Positions 45,373 to 53,109 of a DNA stretch of 64,000 nucleotides are shown here, in pieces. This DNA comes from Rosettibacter firmus (GTDB lineage: Bacteria; Bacteroidota; Ignavibacteria; Ignavibacteriales; Melioribacteraceae). The stretch is taken from the NCBI RefSeq assembly GCF_036860695.1, contig NZ_JAYKGJ010000001.1, positions 1,302,001-1,366,000 of the forward strand, written 5' to 3'. Each line of letters begins with the position of its first letter. The stretch's first letter is position 1. Below the pieces are notes generated by a model. That model made no database searches, was not told where the DNA came from, and saw only the letters and a program-made list of their open reading frames with translations. The translations under genes were made by a program, and so were the position numbers.

Positions 45373-46557
45373 TTACTTTTCCTTTCTAATAATTATCAAC
45401 GTTGCATCGTCGTCCCAATTTCTTCCGCCGCCATAAACATAAAGTGTATCAAAAACTATATCCAATAATTGATCTGGTGTTTTATCGAAATGTTCTTGAA
45501 TAATTTTCTTTAATCCAGAGACATCAAAATCATTTTTATTTCCATTTTTTCTTTCAGTAATTCCATCACTAAAAAGAACAAGTAAGCTTCCGGGTTTCAT
45601 GAAAGCATGTCCGCGTTGTATATTAATTTCTGGTAAAGCACCAAAGATTAATCCGGTAGAATCAAGCTCTATAAATTCTTTGCCATCGTATAATAATGGT
45701 GCTGGGTGACCAGCATTTACATAAAGTATATTTCCATTTTTTTCAATTTCTGCATAAAATAGAGAAATAAAACTTGTTGAGTATACACTGCGATAAATAA
45801 CATTATTTAATTTTTTAAATGTATAAACCATTTTAAGATGTTTTTCGAGTCCCATTCTAAGTCCAGTAACAACATCGCGAGCTAATAATGCAGCAGGTAA
45901 TCCATGACCACTTGCATCGCCAATACATACACCAAAAACTTCGTCATCAAAATTAAAGTAATCATATAAATCACCACCGACCATCTCTGCAGGAATTGAT
46001 CTTCCTGCAACAGTTAGTCCTTCAAATTCAGGAGCATTGAGCGGCAATAAGCTTTGTTGAATTTGAGCAGCCTGTTCCATTTCATTTTTTACAGCTTCAG
46101 AAGTTAATCTATATGATAGAACAGTTCTTACTGCATTCAAGCACAATTCAATTTCTTCACGTATCCAGCCGCTCATTAAATCAAAAATAAAAATCCATCG
46201 CTGGTCTTTACTTTTAACAGTAATTGCTGCTGGAATTCTGTATTCTCCATTTTGTCCAACAGTTTTATCGATCGTTAATTCTGGATTATCAAAAATATAC
46301 GTCTTTGATTTTAGTAATACCTGAATAGCATTTGAATCAACAGGAATTTTTTCAGGATGATTTTTATTTGAAGATATTAAAACGAATTCGTTTTCTCTTT
46401 CTTCATAAATTCTACCGTTGCCAATATGTAAATCCTGGCCAAATGTTCTTTCGAGTTCATCAACAATTGAAAAGAGAAAATCTTTACCAGATTTTTCCTG
46501 TCCAATTTTCGAAAGGAGAGAATCCAGCTTTCTATGAAATATTTTTGGATCGAGCAT
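45373..46557 (-). CDS. PP2C-type protein phosphatase, RsbU/SpoIIE family
   Basis: An N-terminal GAF-like sensory region (about residues 15-150) precedes a SpoIIE/RsbU phosphatase domain. MEQAAQIQQSLLPLNAPEFEGLTVAGRSIPAEMVGGDLYDYFNFDD marks its start, and GDASGHGLPAALLARDVVTGLR and LVLFSDGITERKN supply the metal-binding Asp residues. Such enzymes dephosphorylate anti-sigma-antagonist (STAS) proteins in partner-switching pathways. The ATG at 46557 is preferred to an in-frame TTG at 46566. The partner genes are not adjacent; it lies eleven bases upstream of the ClC gene. Confidence 0.92.
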   Translation of the reverse strand: MLDPKIFHRKLDSLLSKIGQEKSGKDFLFSIVDELERTFGQDLHIGNGRIYEERENEFVLISSNKNHPEKIPVDSNAIQVLLKSKTYIFDNPELTIDKTVGQNGEYRIPAAITVKSKDQRWIFIFDLMSGWIREEIELCLNAVRTVLSYRLTSEAVKNEMEQAAQIQQSLLPLNAPEFEGLTVAGRSIPAEMVGGDLYDYFNFDDEVFGVCIGDASGHGLPAALLARDVVTGLRMGLEKHLKMVYTFKKLNNVIYRSVYSTSFISLFYAEIEKNGNILYVNAGHPAPLLYDGKEFIELDSTGLIFGALPEINIQRGHAFMKPGSLLVLFSDGITERKNGNKNDFDVSGLKKIIQEHFDKTPDQLLDIVFDTLYVYGGGRNWDDDATLIIIRKEK

Positions 46558-46686
46558 ATCTTTCAAAGATTAAATTAATTTATAATATAAATTTACAAAA
46601 GATAATAAACTTATTTTAATAAAATTTATGGCTTAAGTTAAAGTTGAAGGTAAATAGCACTCTTAGATTAAATTATTTCATCTGGA

Positions 46687-46717
46687 TTGATTCATTTCTT
46701 AATAAATTTTAGTTTTG
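46687..46717 (+). promoter_or_regulatory. Bacteroidota-type promoter of the NhaD-like antiporter gene
   Basis: TTG (46687-46689) and TAGTTTTG (46710-46717) are separated by exactly 20 bases, as in the trp and pckA promoters. The predicted start near 46722 leaves about 27 bases to the ATG. Confidence 0.65.
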
Positions 46718-46748
46718 CAGGAATTTTAAATTAATATTGTGAGAAAAG

Positions 46749-48047
46749 ATGGAAACACAAAGTATTTCAATCCCATTATTAAGTTTACTCCCATTCGTTT
46801 TGATGTTATTATCAATTGCAATATTCCCTTTATTCTGGAATCACTTCTGGGAAAAAAATTCTAACAAATTAATTGTTGCAATTATACTCAGCTTTCCTGC
46901 AGCTATTTATCTTTTAGCAGCAAATTTAAGTGACCACTTATACGAAACGATGGTTTTTGATTATGTGCCATTTATAATTCTTCTTGGTTCCCTTTTTACA
47001 ATAACAGGAGGAATATATTTATCGGGCGATATTCAGGCAAAGCCTTCTGTAAACACATTATTTTTAGGAATTGGTGCAGTGCTTGCATCATTTATGGGAA
47101 CAACAGGTGCTGCAATGCTTTTAATTCGTCCTGTCATTCAAACAAATAAAGAAAGACAATTTAAAGTGCACACCATTTTATTTTTCATTGGTATTATTGC
47201 TAATTGTGGTGGTTTATTAACACCACTTGGAGATCCACCTTTATTTATGATGTATTTACGCGGTGCACATTTTACCTGGTTCTTTAAATTATTCCCTGAA
47301 TGGTTTATTACTAATGCACTTCTTCTATTAATTTATTTTATAGTTGATTCATATTATTATAAAAAGGAACCCATTTCTTCCATTCAACTTGATAGAACAA
47401 ATATTCGTCCAATAAAGTTAGAAGGAAAAATTAACTTTTTGTGGCTTGCAGGTGTTGTTTTATCTGTTGCTTTCCTGAATGAACAATATTTACATTTTAT
47501 TGAAAAGAATGAATACTATAAATTCATTCGTGAAGCTGCAATTGCTGCTATGGCTATCCTTTCTCTTTTATTTACACCAAAACTTGTAAGACAATCAAAC
47601 AACTTTACATGGGAACCAATTAAAGAAGTTGCTTATTTGTTCTTTGGAATATTTATAACAATGGTTCCATGTTTACTTTATCTTGAAGTAAATGCACATA
47701 CTTTAGGTGTTACACTGCCACATCAGTTTTATTATTATACTGGATTATTAAGTAGTTTCCTTGACAATACTCCAACAGCAGTTACATTTCATTCTTTAGC
47801 TTTAGGTTTAGGAATTAATACTGGTAATCTTGTTGCTGGAATTCCAGAAGAATTATTAAAAGCAATTTCTACAGGTGCAGTCTTTTTTGGTAGTATGACT
47901 TACATAGGAAATGGTCCAAACTTCATGGTTAAAGCAGTTGCAGAAGAAAATAACATTAAAATGCCAAGCTTCTTTGCTTATATGTACAAGTTCTCTTTAA
48001 TAGTTCTATTACCAATTTTTATAATAATTCAATTATTATTCATATAA
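46749..48047 (+). CDS. Sodium:proton antiporter, NhaD/ArsB-like ion transporter superfamily
   Basis: Around eleven membrane helices. NCGGLLTPLGDPPLFMMYLRGAHFTWFFKLFPEW at about residues 154-188 and SFLDNTPTAVTFHSLALGLGINTGN at about 336-360 are the two hairpin motifs of the ion-transporter superfamily (TPLGDPP and DNTPT). This subtype is frequent in Bacteroidota and is annotated as sodium:proton antiporter or citrate carrier. The antiporter role is inferred. It has its own promoter and no clear Shine-Dalgarno. A terminator follows. Confidence 0.87.
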   Translation: METQSISIPLLSLLPFVLMLLSIAIFPLFWNHFWEKNSNKLIVAIILSFPAAIYLLAANLSDHLYETMVFDYVPFIILLGSLFTITGGIYLSGDIQAKPSVNTLFLGIGAVLASFMGTTGAAMLLIRPVIQTNKERQFKVHTILFFIGIIANCGGLLTPLGDPPLFMMYLRGAHFTWFFKLFPEWFITNALLLLIYFIVDSYYYKKEPISSIQLDRTNIRPIKLEGKINFLWLAGVVLSVAFLNEQYLHFIEKNEYYKFIREAAIAAMAILSLLFTPKLVRQSNNFTWEPIKEVAYLFFGIFITMVPCLLYLEVNAHTLGVTLPHQFYYYTGLLSSFLDNTPTAVTFHSLALGLGINTGNLVAGIPEELLKAISTGAVFFGSMTYIGNGPNFMVKAVAEENNIKMPSFFAYMYKFSLIVLLPIFIIIQLLFI

Positions 48048-48053
48048 TTAAAA

Positions 48054-48105
48054 AAAGAGAGACTACAATTTCATATCAAGATTTATTTGTTTGTAGTCTC
48101 TCTTT
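48054..48105. terminator. Bidirectional terminator overlapping the end of the M50-like gene
   Basis: AAAGAGAGACTACAA (48054-48068) and TTGTAGTCTCTCTTT (48091-48105) are a perfect 15-base inverted repeat around a 22-base loop. It lies seven bases after the antiporter gene, and one arm is made of the last codons and stop codon of the convergent leftward gene, whose last codons lie in the loop. Confidence 0.85.
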
Positions 48106-48587
48106 ATTGCTGGTAAAATTAGTGCAAGTAAAAAAGTTATTAATCCAAGATAATAAAATATATCACCCACGATATGATCATAATTAATAATTCCTGTTTC
48201 GTTCAGAATATAATTCCAATCATGATAAACTTTTTTACCACCCAATAATGGTAATCTCATTAATCTTGCATCTGAAGCATATGCGCTGATGTTTAAAAAA
48301 TTTTCGCCCAGCCAGATTAAAAAGATTTGTGCAATAACAGTATTGTTAACTTTCAAATAATAAACTACAAACATTAAAGGAATTAAAATCTGTGTAATTG
48401 TTCCACCAAGAGTATAAATGAATTTACCAAATAATTTAAATATGCCGTGCCCTCCTTCGTGGATTAATAAATTTATGTAATCAATAAATATAAATTTTCC
48501 ACCATTATTTATTAGATAAACAACGATTGGAATTAACAAAATAGAACTAATCCATTTTTTAAAATTGATCTTCAAACTAATCTTCAA
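48063..48587 (-). CDS. M50-like membrane metallopeptidase-type protein (HEGGH)
   Basis: The 174-residue protein has around four to five membrane helices. INLLIHEGGHGIFKLFGKFIYTLGGTITQILIPLMFVVYYL (about residues 38-78) carries an HExxH zinc motif (HEGGH) at a helix start, followed by a hydrophobic helix, as in M50 and related membrane peptidase-like families. No clear third ligand (NxxPxxxxDG) is seen; an Asp occurs later in YDHIVGDIF. It may be an inactive or distant member. Its start overlaps the asparaginase stop by eleven bases. Confidence 0.65.
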   Translation of the reverse strand: MKISLKINFKKWISSILLIPIVVYLINNGGKFIFIDYINLLIHEGGHGIFKLFGKFIYTLGGTITQILIPLMFVVYYLKVNNTVIAQIFLIWLGENFLNISAYASDARLMRLPLLGGKKVYHDWNYILNETGIINYDHIVGDIFYYLGLITFLLALILPAIKRDYKQINLDMKL

Positions 48588-49551
48588 ACATTTTTCTTAA
48601 TTGATTAATATCTCGAGTTATTCCCAGACATACAATTAATTTTATTCTTGCTTTCTGTCCATTCAAATATTCCGCAAAAATAACTCCAATTTGTTTTAAC
48701 CATTTACCAGCTCCCTGATAACCATAAATATCAAGTGTTTCGCCAGCAGGACATCTTGAAACAAGAACTACAGGAATATTTTTTTCTACTGCATATTTTA
48801 TTCCCTCAAATGCCTTAGGTGGAACATTACCTACTCCCATAGCTTCAATAACAATCCCATCAACACCACTATCGGCAGAGAATCGGAAAAATTTTTCATC
48901 CATGCCAGCATAAACTTTAATTAAATCAACATTAGGATTAATTTCATCAACTTCAAATTTTTCAAGCTTTCTTGGCATTCGATTAAAAAATACTCTCCCT
49001 TTATCAACAAATCCCAGAGCACCAAAATCGAGACTTCTAAATGTTTCTACATCTTCTGTATGAGTTTTTGTTACTTCACTTGCAGCATTAATTTCTCCAT
49101 TAAGGCATACTAAAACTCCCATGCCTCTGCTATTTGGATTATTAATAATATGAATCGCATCAATTAAATTTTGTGGGCCATCCCAGTCTGGTTCAGAACT
49201 TGTTTTCATTGCTCCAATCACAACAATTGGTTTTTCTGTCTTAACCACTAAATCCAGAAAGTAAGCTGTTTCTTCAAGAGTATCTGTTCCGTGAGTAACA
49301 ATTATTCCATCTATTGCTGGATTATTAACTAACTCTTTAATTTTTTTTGATAGCTCAAACATCAATTGCGGAGTCATGTGGGGACCTGGATAATTACCAA
49401 ATTCATAAATCGAAATATTTGCAAGATTTTTTGCTTCGGGAATTAGTTGCATAATTTCATTCCCATGAAAGAAAGGAACTGCAGCTTTTGTGTGTTCATC
49501 AATTTTCATTGAAAAAGTACCACCGGTAAATACAATTAATATATTTTTCAT
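48577..49551 (-). CDS. ansA: L-asparaginase, type I-like
   Basis: It hydrolyses asparagine to aspartate and ammonia. VFTGGTFSMKIDEHTKAAVP contains the first catalytic Thr (about residue 11), and VTHGTDTLEETAYFLDLV the second Thr with Asp (GTDT, about residue 86). GAMKTSSEPDWDGPQNLIDAI supplies the Lys of the second triad. No signal peptide is present, so it is cytosolic. The ATG at 49551 has GAGAGGA just upstream; the frame extends four codons further to a TTG inside this site. It is cotranscribed with the HEGGH membrane protein. Confidence 0.93.
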   Translation of the reverse strand: MKNILIVFTGGTFSMKIDEHTKAAVPFFHGNEIMQLIPEAKNLANISIYEFGNYPGPHMTPQLMFELSKKIKELVNNPAIDGIIVTHGTDTLEETAYFLDLVVKTEKPIVVIGAMKTSSEPDWDGPQNLIDAIHIINNPNSRGMGVLVCLNGEINAASEVTKTHTEDVETFRSLDFGALGFVDKGRVFFNRMPRKLEKFEVDEINPNVDLIKVYAGMDEKFFRFSADSGVDGIVIEAMGVGNVPPKAFEGIKYAVEKNIPVVLVSRCPAGETLDIYGYQGAGKWLKQIGVIFAEYLNGQKARIKLIVCLGITRDINQLRKMFED

Positions 49552-49855
49552 TAATCCTCTCAAAATAATTTTAAGTTACACTTAATTAAAAAACTTGTAC
49601 TGTAATTATGAGATAATCTTTCATAAAAATTTTTTTGATATTAAAACACAATATGATATAACAAAAAATATCAAAACTCTTATGAAAAACATAAATTTTA
49701 TTACTTTAATAAGATTCATTTCTAATGTTATCAAAATATTAAATTTTTATTAGCATAATAAAAAACACCATTAACTCATACTTCTTATATAAAAGCATAC
49801 TTAATAACTCACTCACAAATGCCATCAGAACTCCTCTTTAATGAAAATAATTTTC

Positions 49856-49884
49856 TTGACAAAAAAAGTTTATAAATTTATATT
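49856..49884 (+). promoter_or_regulatory. Promoter candidate for the TonB receptor/polysaccharide cluster
   Basis: TTGACA (49856-49861) and TATATT (49879-49884) are spaced by 17 bases. A start near 49891 gives a leader of about 115 bases that contains the inverted repeat at 49900-49941. Unlike the three promoters with TAnnTTTG, this has the general -35/-10 shape. Confidence 0.5.
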
Positions 49885-49899
49885 GTTATCGATATTATA

Positions 49900-49941
49900 C
49901 TAATTAAACCGTTTTTATATATAATGAATTGGTTTAAGTAG
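49900..49941 (+). repeat. Imperfect inverted repeat in the leader of the TonB receptor gene
   Basis: CTAATTAAACC (49900-49910) and GGTTTAAGTAG (49931-49941) match as an inverted repeat at 10 of 11 positions, with 20 bases between. Next to it AAACCGTTT (49906-49914) is itself a near-palindrome of the kind bound by LacI-type repressors. It could be an operator or an RNA hairpin. Confidence 0.45.
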
Positions 49942-50007
49942 TCCCTTTTTTAATTTCTTTATACTTTTTTAATGAAAATAAATCGAAAATAGTTATAAGG
50001 GGGAGCC

Positions 50008-53007
50008 ATGAAGTCAAATTTTTACAAATCTTTCTACTTACTAATCTTTTTCACTTCACAATTAATTTTAGCACAGGGTTCCGGAAGTATCAAAGGAAAA
50101 GTAATAGACAGTAATACAAAAGAACCATTAGTAGGTGCAAATGTTGTAATTGTTAACACAAGTCTTGGTGCAGCAACAGACTATGATGGAAAGTTTGTAA
50201 TTCATAATGTACCTACTGGTAAAAGAGTAATAAAAATTTCATATATCGGTTACAAAACAAAAGTTATTGAGATTGATGTTGGTACAAAAATAATTGATTT
50301 ACAGGATATTCCCTTAGAACAACAAGTAGCAATAGAACTTGAAGTAGTTGTAACTGCACAGGCAAGAGGGCAACGTGATGCTATAAACAAACAATTATCA
50401 TCAAACACTATTAAGAATGTAGTTTCTGCAGAAAGAATTAGAGAATTACCAGATGAAAGTGCTGCTGCAGCATTAAGCCGTTTACCAGGTATGTCGTTAA
50501 TGGATGGAGATAAAATTGTAGTAAGAGGCATACAGGCAAAACAAAATGTAATATTAATGAATGGAATCCAATTACCATCAACTGATATGAATGATCGTTC
50601 AGTTAATCTTGGTTTTATTTCATCAAATATGCTTTCTGGTATAGAGGTAATTAAAGTACTAACACCAGATATGGATGCAAATGCAATTGGTGGTGTGGTA
50701 AACTTAAGAATTATGGAAGCACCTGAAAACTTTCATTTCGATGTACTTTCACAAGGAACATATAATAGTCAAGATAGAACATTACCAAACGATAATTATA
50801 AATTCTGGGTAAGTGCAAGCAACAGATTTTTTAATAATAAATTAGGCATCTTCGTTCAAGGAAATATTGATAGAGTAAACGCTGGTGGAGATATAACAAA
50901 CGCAGGATATCAGAAGGGTGTTGATACTATGGGTTATGGATTAGCTGAATATAGAATGTTAGATTTTGCTTTTTCTGACGAAGAAAATATTGTTACAAAT
51001 ACTGGTGGTAGTGTTGTTATTGATTACAAACTACCAAATGGAAAAATCTTTTTACAAAATACTTTAGCACATACAGTAAATGACATGGCAAGATATAGAA
51101 CTGAATTTGATTTTGCCGAAAACAGCTTATTCTACACTCTGAATCGCGATAAACATAATAAAGAATTACTTATTAATGCACTTCAAGCAGAATATAACTT
51201 TGGAAAATTTAAAACAGAATTAAGTTTATCACATTCTTACTCGGATAAAAATACAGATATAAGATATGGCGACCCTGGACTGGAATTCGGTTTCCGTGAA
51301 TCTAAAGGACAACCATTCGTAAAGTATGAAAATGGTAATATGGTTTATGTAACTTATGTACGTGAACGTGATTACATGACACCGGACGATGTTTATAAAA
51401 TTCAACTTGATCCCGATGCCTGGAAACGTAGCCCAATTTATGGATGGGCTGGTATGCGTTCTGAAGCATTCAAGCAGAATTTGTATACTGCTAAACTTGA
51501 TTTATCCTACCCCATTAGTATTACTCAGGCTATTTCTGGTACAATTAAATTGGGTGGAAAGTATGACTTTTCTAAAAGAAATAATAATGTTGAAGAAAGT
51601 TATCATCGAGTAGGTGATCCTGATTTTTATAATGCTGTAAGCAATTTCTTCACTAATAAAGTTATTAGCAATTCCTCTCCTCTAATGTTTGCCGATATTA
51701 GAAATTATGATTACAAAAGAGGCGATTATTTTCTTGATGGTACTTACGACTTTGAATACGCAATAGATAAAAAACTTATGGATTCGTTTTTGCCTAAATC
51801 TGTAAGTGGCTGGTTAAAATCAAGACATCGTGCAAAATCCGAAAGAGATGATTTTGAAGGAAAAGAAACTTTTAAAGCAAGCTACATAATGGGTGAATTT
51901 AGTATTGGTTCAAAATTCAATGTAATATTAGGTGCAAGATACGAACACTTTAATAGGAATTACAAAGCTAACTTTTTCTATGTAACACATGCTGTTGATG
52001 GTGATGGAGTTCTTTACGATACCTTAAACAATGCTAATCGTAACGAAGAAAATATATTCCCAAATTTACAACTACGCTATAAAATTACTGATTGGGCTGA
52101 TTTAAGAGCTGCTTATTCAAAATCAATCTCAAGACCTGATTACTTAGCTCTCTTGCCCAATATTTATTATGAACCAGGTGGAGGAGCTTCGGCCGGTAAT
52201 CCTAATCTTAAACCTACTGTAACAACAAATTACGATTTAGCTATGTATTTCTATAGTAATAAACTGGGTTTGTTAACAGTTACCGGATTTTATAAAAAAT
52301 TAAAAGATGTTTTCTTCCAGACACAATTTTATTATCAAAATATTAAATCATGGAACGTATGGTTCCCAGATTCAGCACTATGGAATGCTTTGAAACTTCA
52401 AGCTCCTAATAGATCTCAATTAGTTACATCTTATGTAAATAATCCAAACCCAGGTTATCTTCGTGGATTTGAAATAGAATGGCAAACAAATTTCTGGTAC
52501 CTGCCAAAACCATTTAATTCTCTGGTACTAAATATAAACTACACAAGAACCTGGTCTAAAATGGATTATCAAGTTATCGAAAATATTGACTCGGTTGCTG
52601 GTTCAGGTATTAGACAACGTCATTATTATCTTACAAAATCAAGAGTTTATTCAGGCAGATTGCTTCATCAAGCCGATCACATTCTCAATATTGCAATTGG
52701 GATAGACTATAAGGATTTCTCAGGAAGAATTTCTTACAACTTAAAAGATGCTGTAACTTCATATGTTGGTGTAAGACCTGAAGAAGATCAATTAACTGGC
52801 ACTATTCACAGATGGGATCTAACTTTACAACAAAAACTTCCTATTAAAGGATTCAGTATTTTCTTCAATGGAGTGAATTTATTCCGCAAACCAATAAAAA
52901 CATATAGAGATTTTAGAAGACCAAACCAGACAGAAATAATTTCAAATCTGGTTTCAACAAGTTATTATCCTACATTTTATGAAATTGTACTAAGATACAG
53001 TCTTTAA
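50008..53007 (+). CDS. TonB-dependent outer-membrane receptor with CarboxypepD_reg-like domain
   Basis: A signal peptide ends around residue 22 (LIFFTSQLILAQ). A carboxypeptidase-regulatory-like domain follows (about 25-110, GSIKGKVIDSNTKEPLVGANVVIVNTSLGAATDYDGKFVI). The plug domain has RIRELPDESAAAALSRLPGM and VVRGIQAKQNVILMNGIQLPS (about 145-195), with a barrel to the C-terminus ending in YSL. The type (RLPG...RG plug) resembles the TonB receptors of Xanthomonas/Caulobacter carbohydrate-uptake loci rather than SusC. No SusD gene follows. It opens the polysaccharide cluster, so a glycan substrate is inferred. Confidence 0.9.
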   Translation: MKSNFYKSFYLLIFFTSQLILAQGSGSIKGKVIDSNTKEPLVGANVVIVNTSLGAATDYDGKFVIHNVPTGKRVIKISYIGYKTKVIEIDVGTKIIDLQDIPLEQQVAIELEVVVTAQARGQRDAINKQLSSNTIKNVVSAERIRELPDESAAAALSRLPGMSLMDGDKIVVRGIQAKQNVILMNGIQLPSTDMNDRSVNLGFISSNMLSGIEVIKVLTPDMDANAIGGVVNLRIMEAPENFHFDVLSQGTYNSQDRTLPNDNYKFWVSASNRFFNNKLGIFVQGNIDRVNAGGDITNAGYQKGVDTMGYGLAEYRMLDFAFSDEENIVTNTGGSVVIDYKLPNGKIFLQNTLAHTVNDMARYRTEFDFAENSLFYTLNRDKHNKELLINALQAEYNFGKFKTELSLSHSYSDKNTDIRYGDPGLEFGFRESKGQPFVKYENGNMVYVTYVRERDYMTPDDVYKIQLDPDAWKRSPIYGWAGMRSEAFKQNLYTAKLDLSYPISITQAISGTIKLGGKYDFSKRNNNVEESYHRVGDPDFYNAVSNFFTNKVISNSSPLMFADIRNYDYKRGDYFLDGTYDFEYAIDKKLMDSFLPKSVSGWLKSRHRAKSERDDFEGKETFKASYIMGEFSIGSKFNVILGARYEHFNRNYKANFFYVTHAVDGDGVLYDTLNNANRNEENIFPNLQLRYKITDWADLRAAYSKSISRPDYLALLPNIYYEPGGGASAGNPNLKPTVTTNYDLAMYFYSNKLGLLTVTGFYKKLKDVFFQTQFYYQNIKSWNVWFPDSALWNALKLQAPNRSQLVTSYVNNPNPGYLRGFEIEWQTNFWYLPKPFNSLVLNINYTRTWSKMDYQVIENIDSVAGSGIRQRHYYLTKSRVYSGRLLHQADHILNIAIGIDYKDFSGRISYNLKDAVTSYVGVRPEEDQLTGTIHRWDLTLQQKLPIKGFSIFFNGVNLFRKPIKTYRDFRRPNQTEIISNLVSTSYYPTFYEIVLRYSL

Positions 53008-53109
53008 TTACTAACAACTCAATTATGGAGGTATTATATGCAATAAATATTTTATCTCAATTTATGTTACACATAATTAATTCACTAAATTAATAAATAG
53101 GAGGTAACC

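Larger units (their letters stand above)
49552..50007. other. Very AT-rich intergenic region before the TonB receptor gene
   Basis: The 456 bases hold no credible gene. A promoter-like pair and an imperfect inverted repeat lie in the last 155 bases (described separately). The left part (49600-49850) is nearly pure A/T runs with a few poly-A and poly-T blocks and no hairpin of note. The ribosome binding site GGGGGAG is at 49998-50004. Confidence 0.5.

Noticed and set aside
49684-49755. 23-codon frame starting MKNINFITL in the AT-rich gap
   Set aside because: No ribosome binding site, and such short frames are expected by chance in this AT-rich stretch.
53038-53046. ATG-CAA-TAA after GGAGG in the gap behind the TonB receptor gene
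   Set aside because: A two-codon frame cannot be supported as a gene, though the GGAGG at 53026 is a good ribosome-site look-alike.
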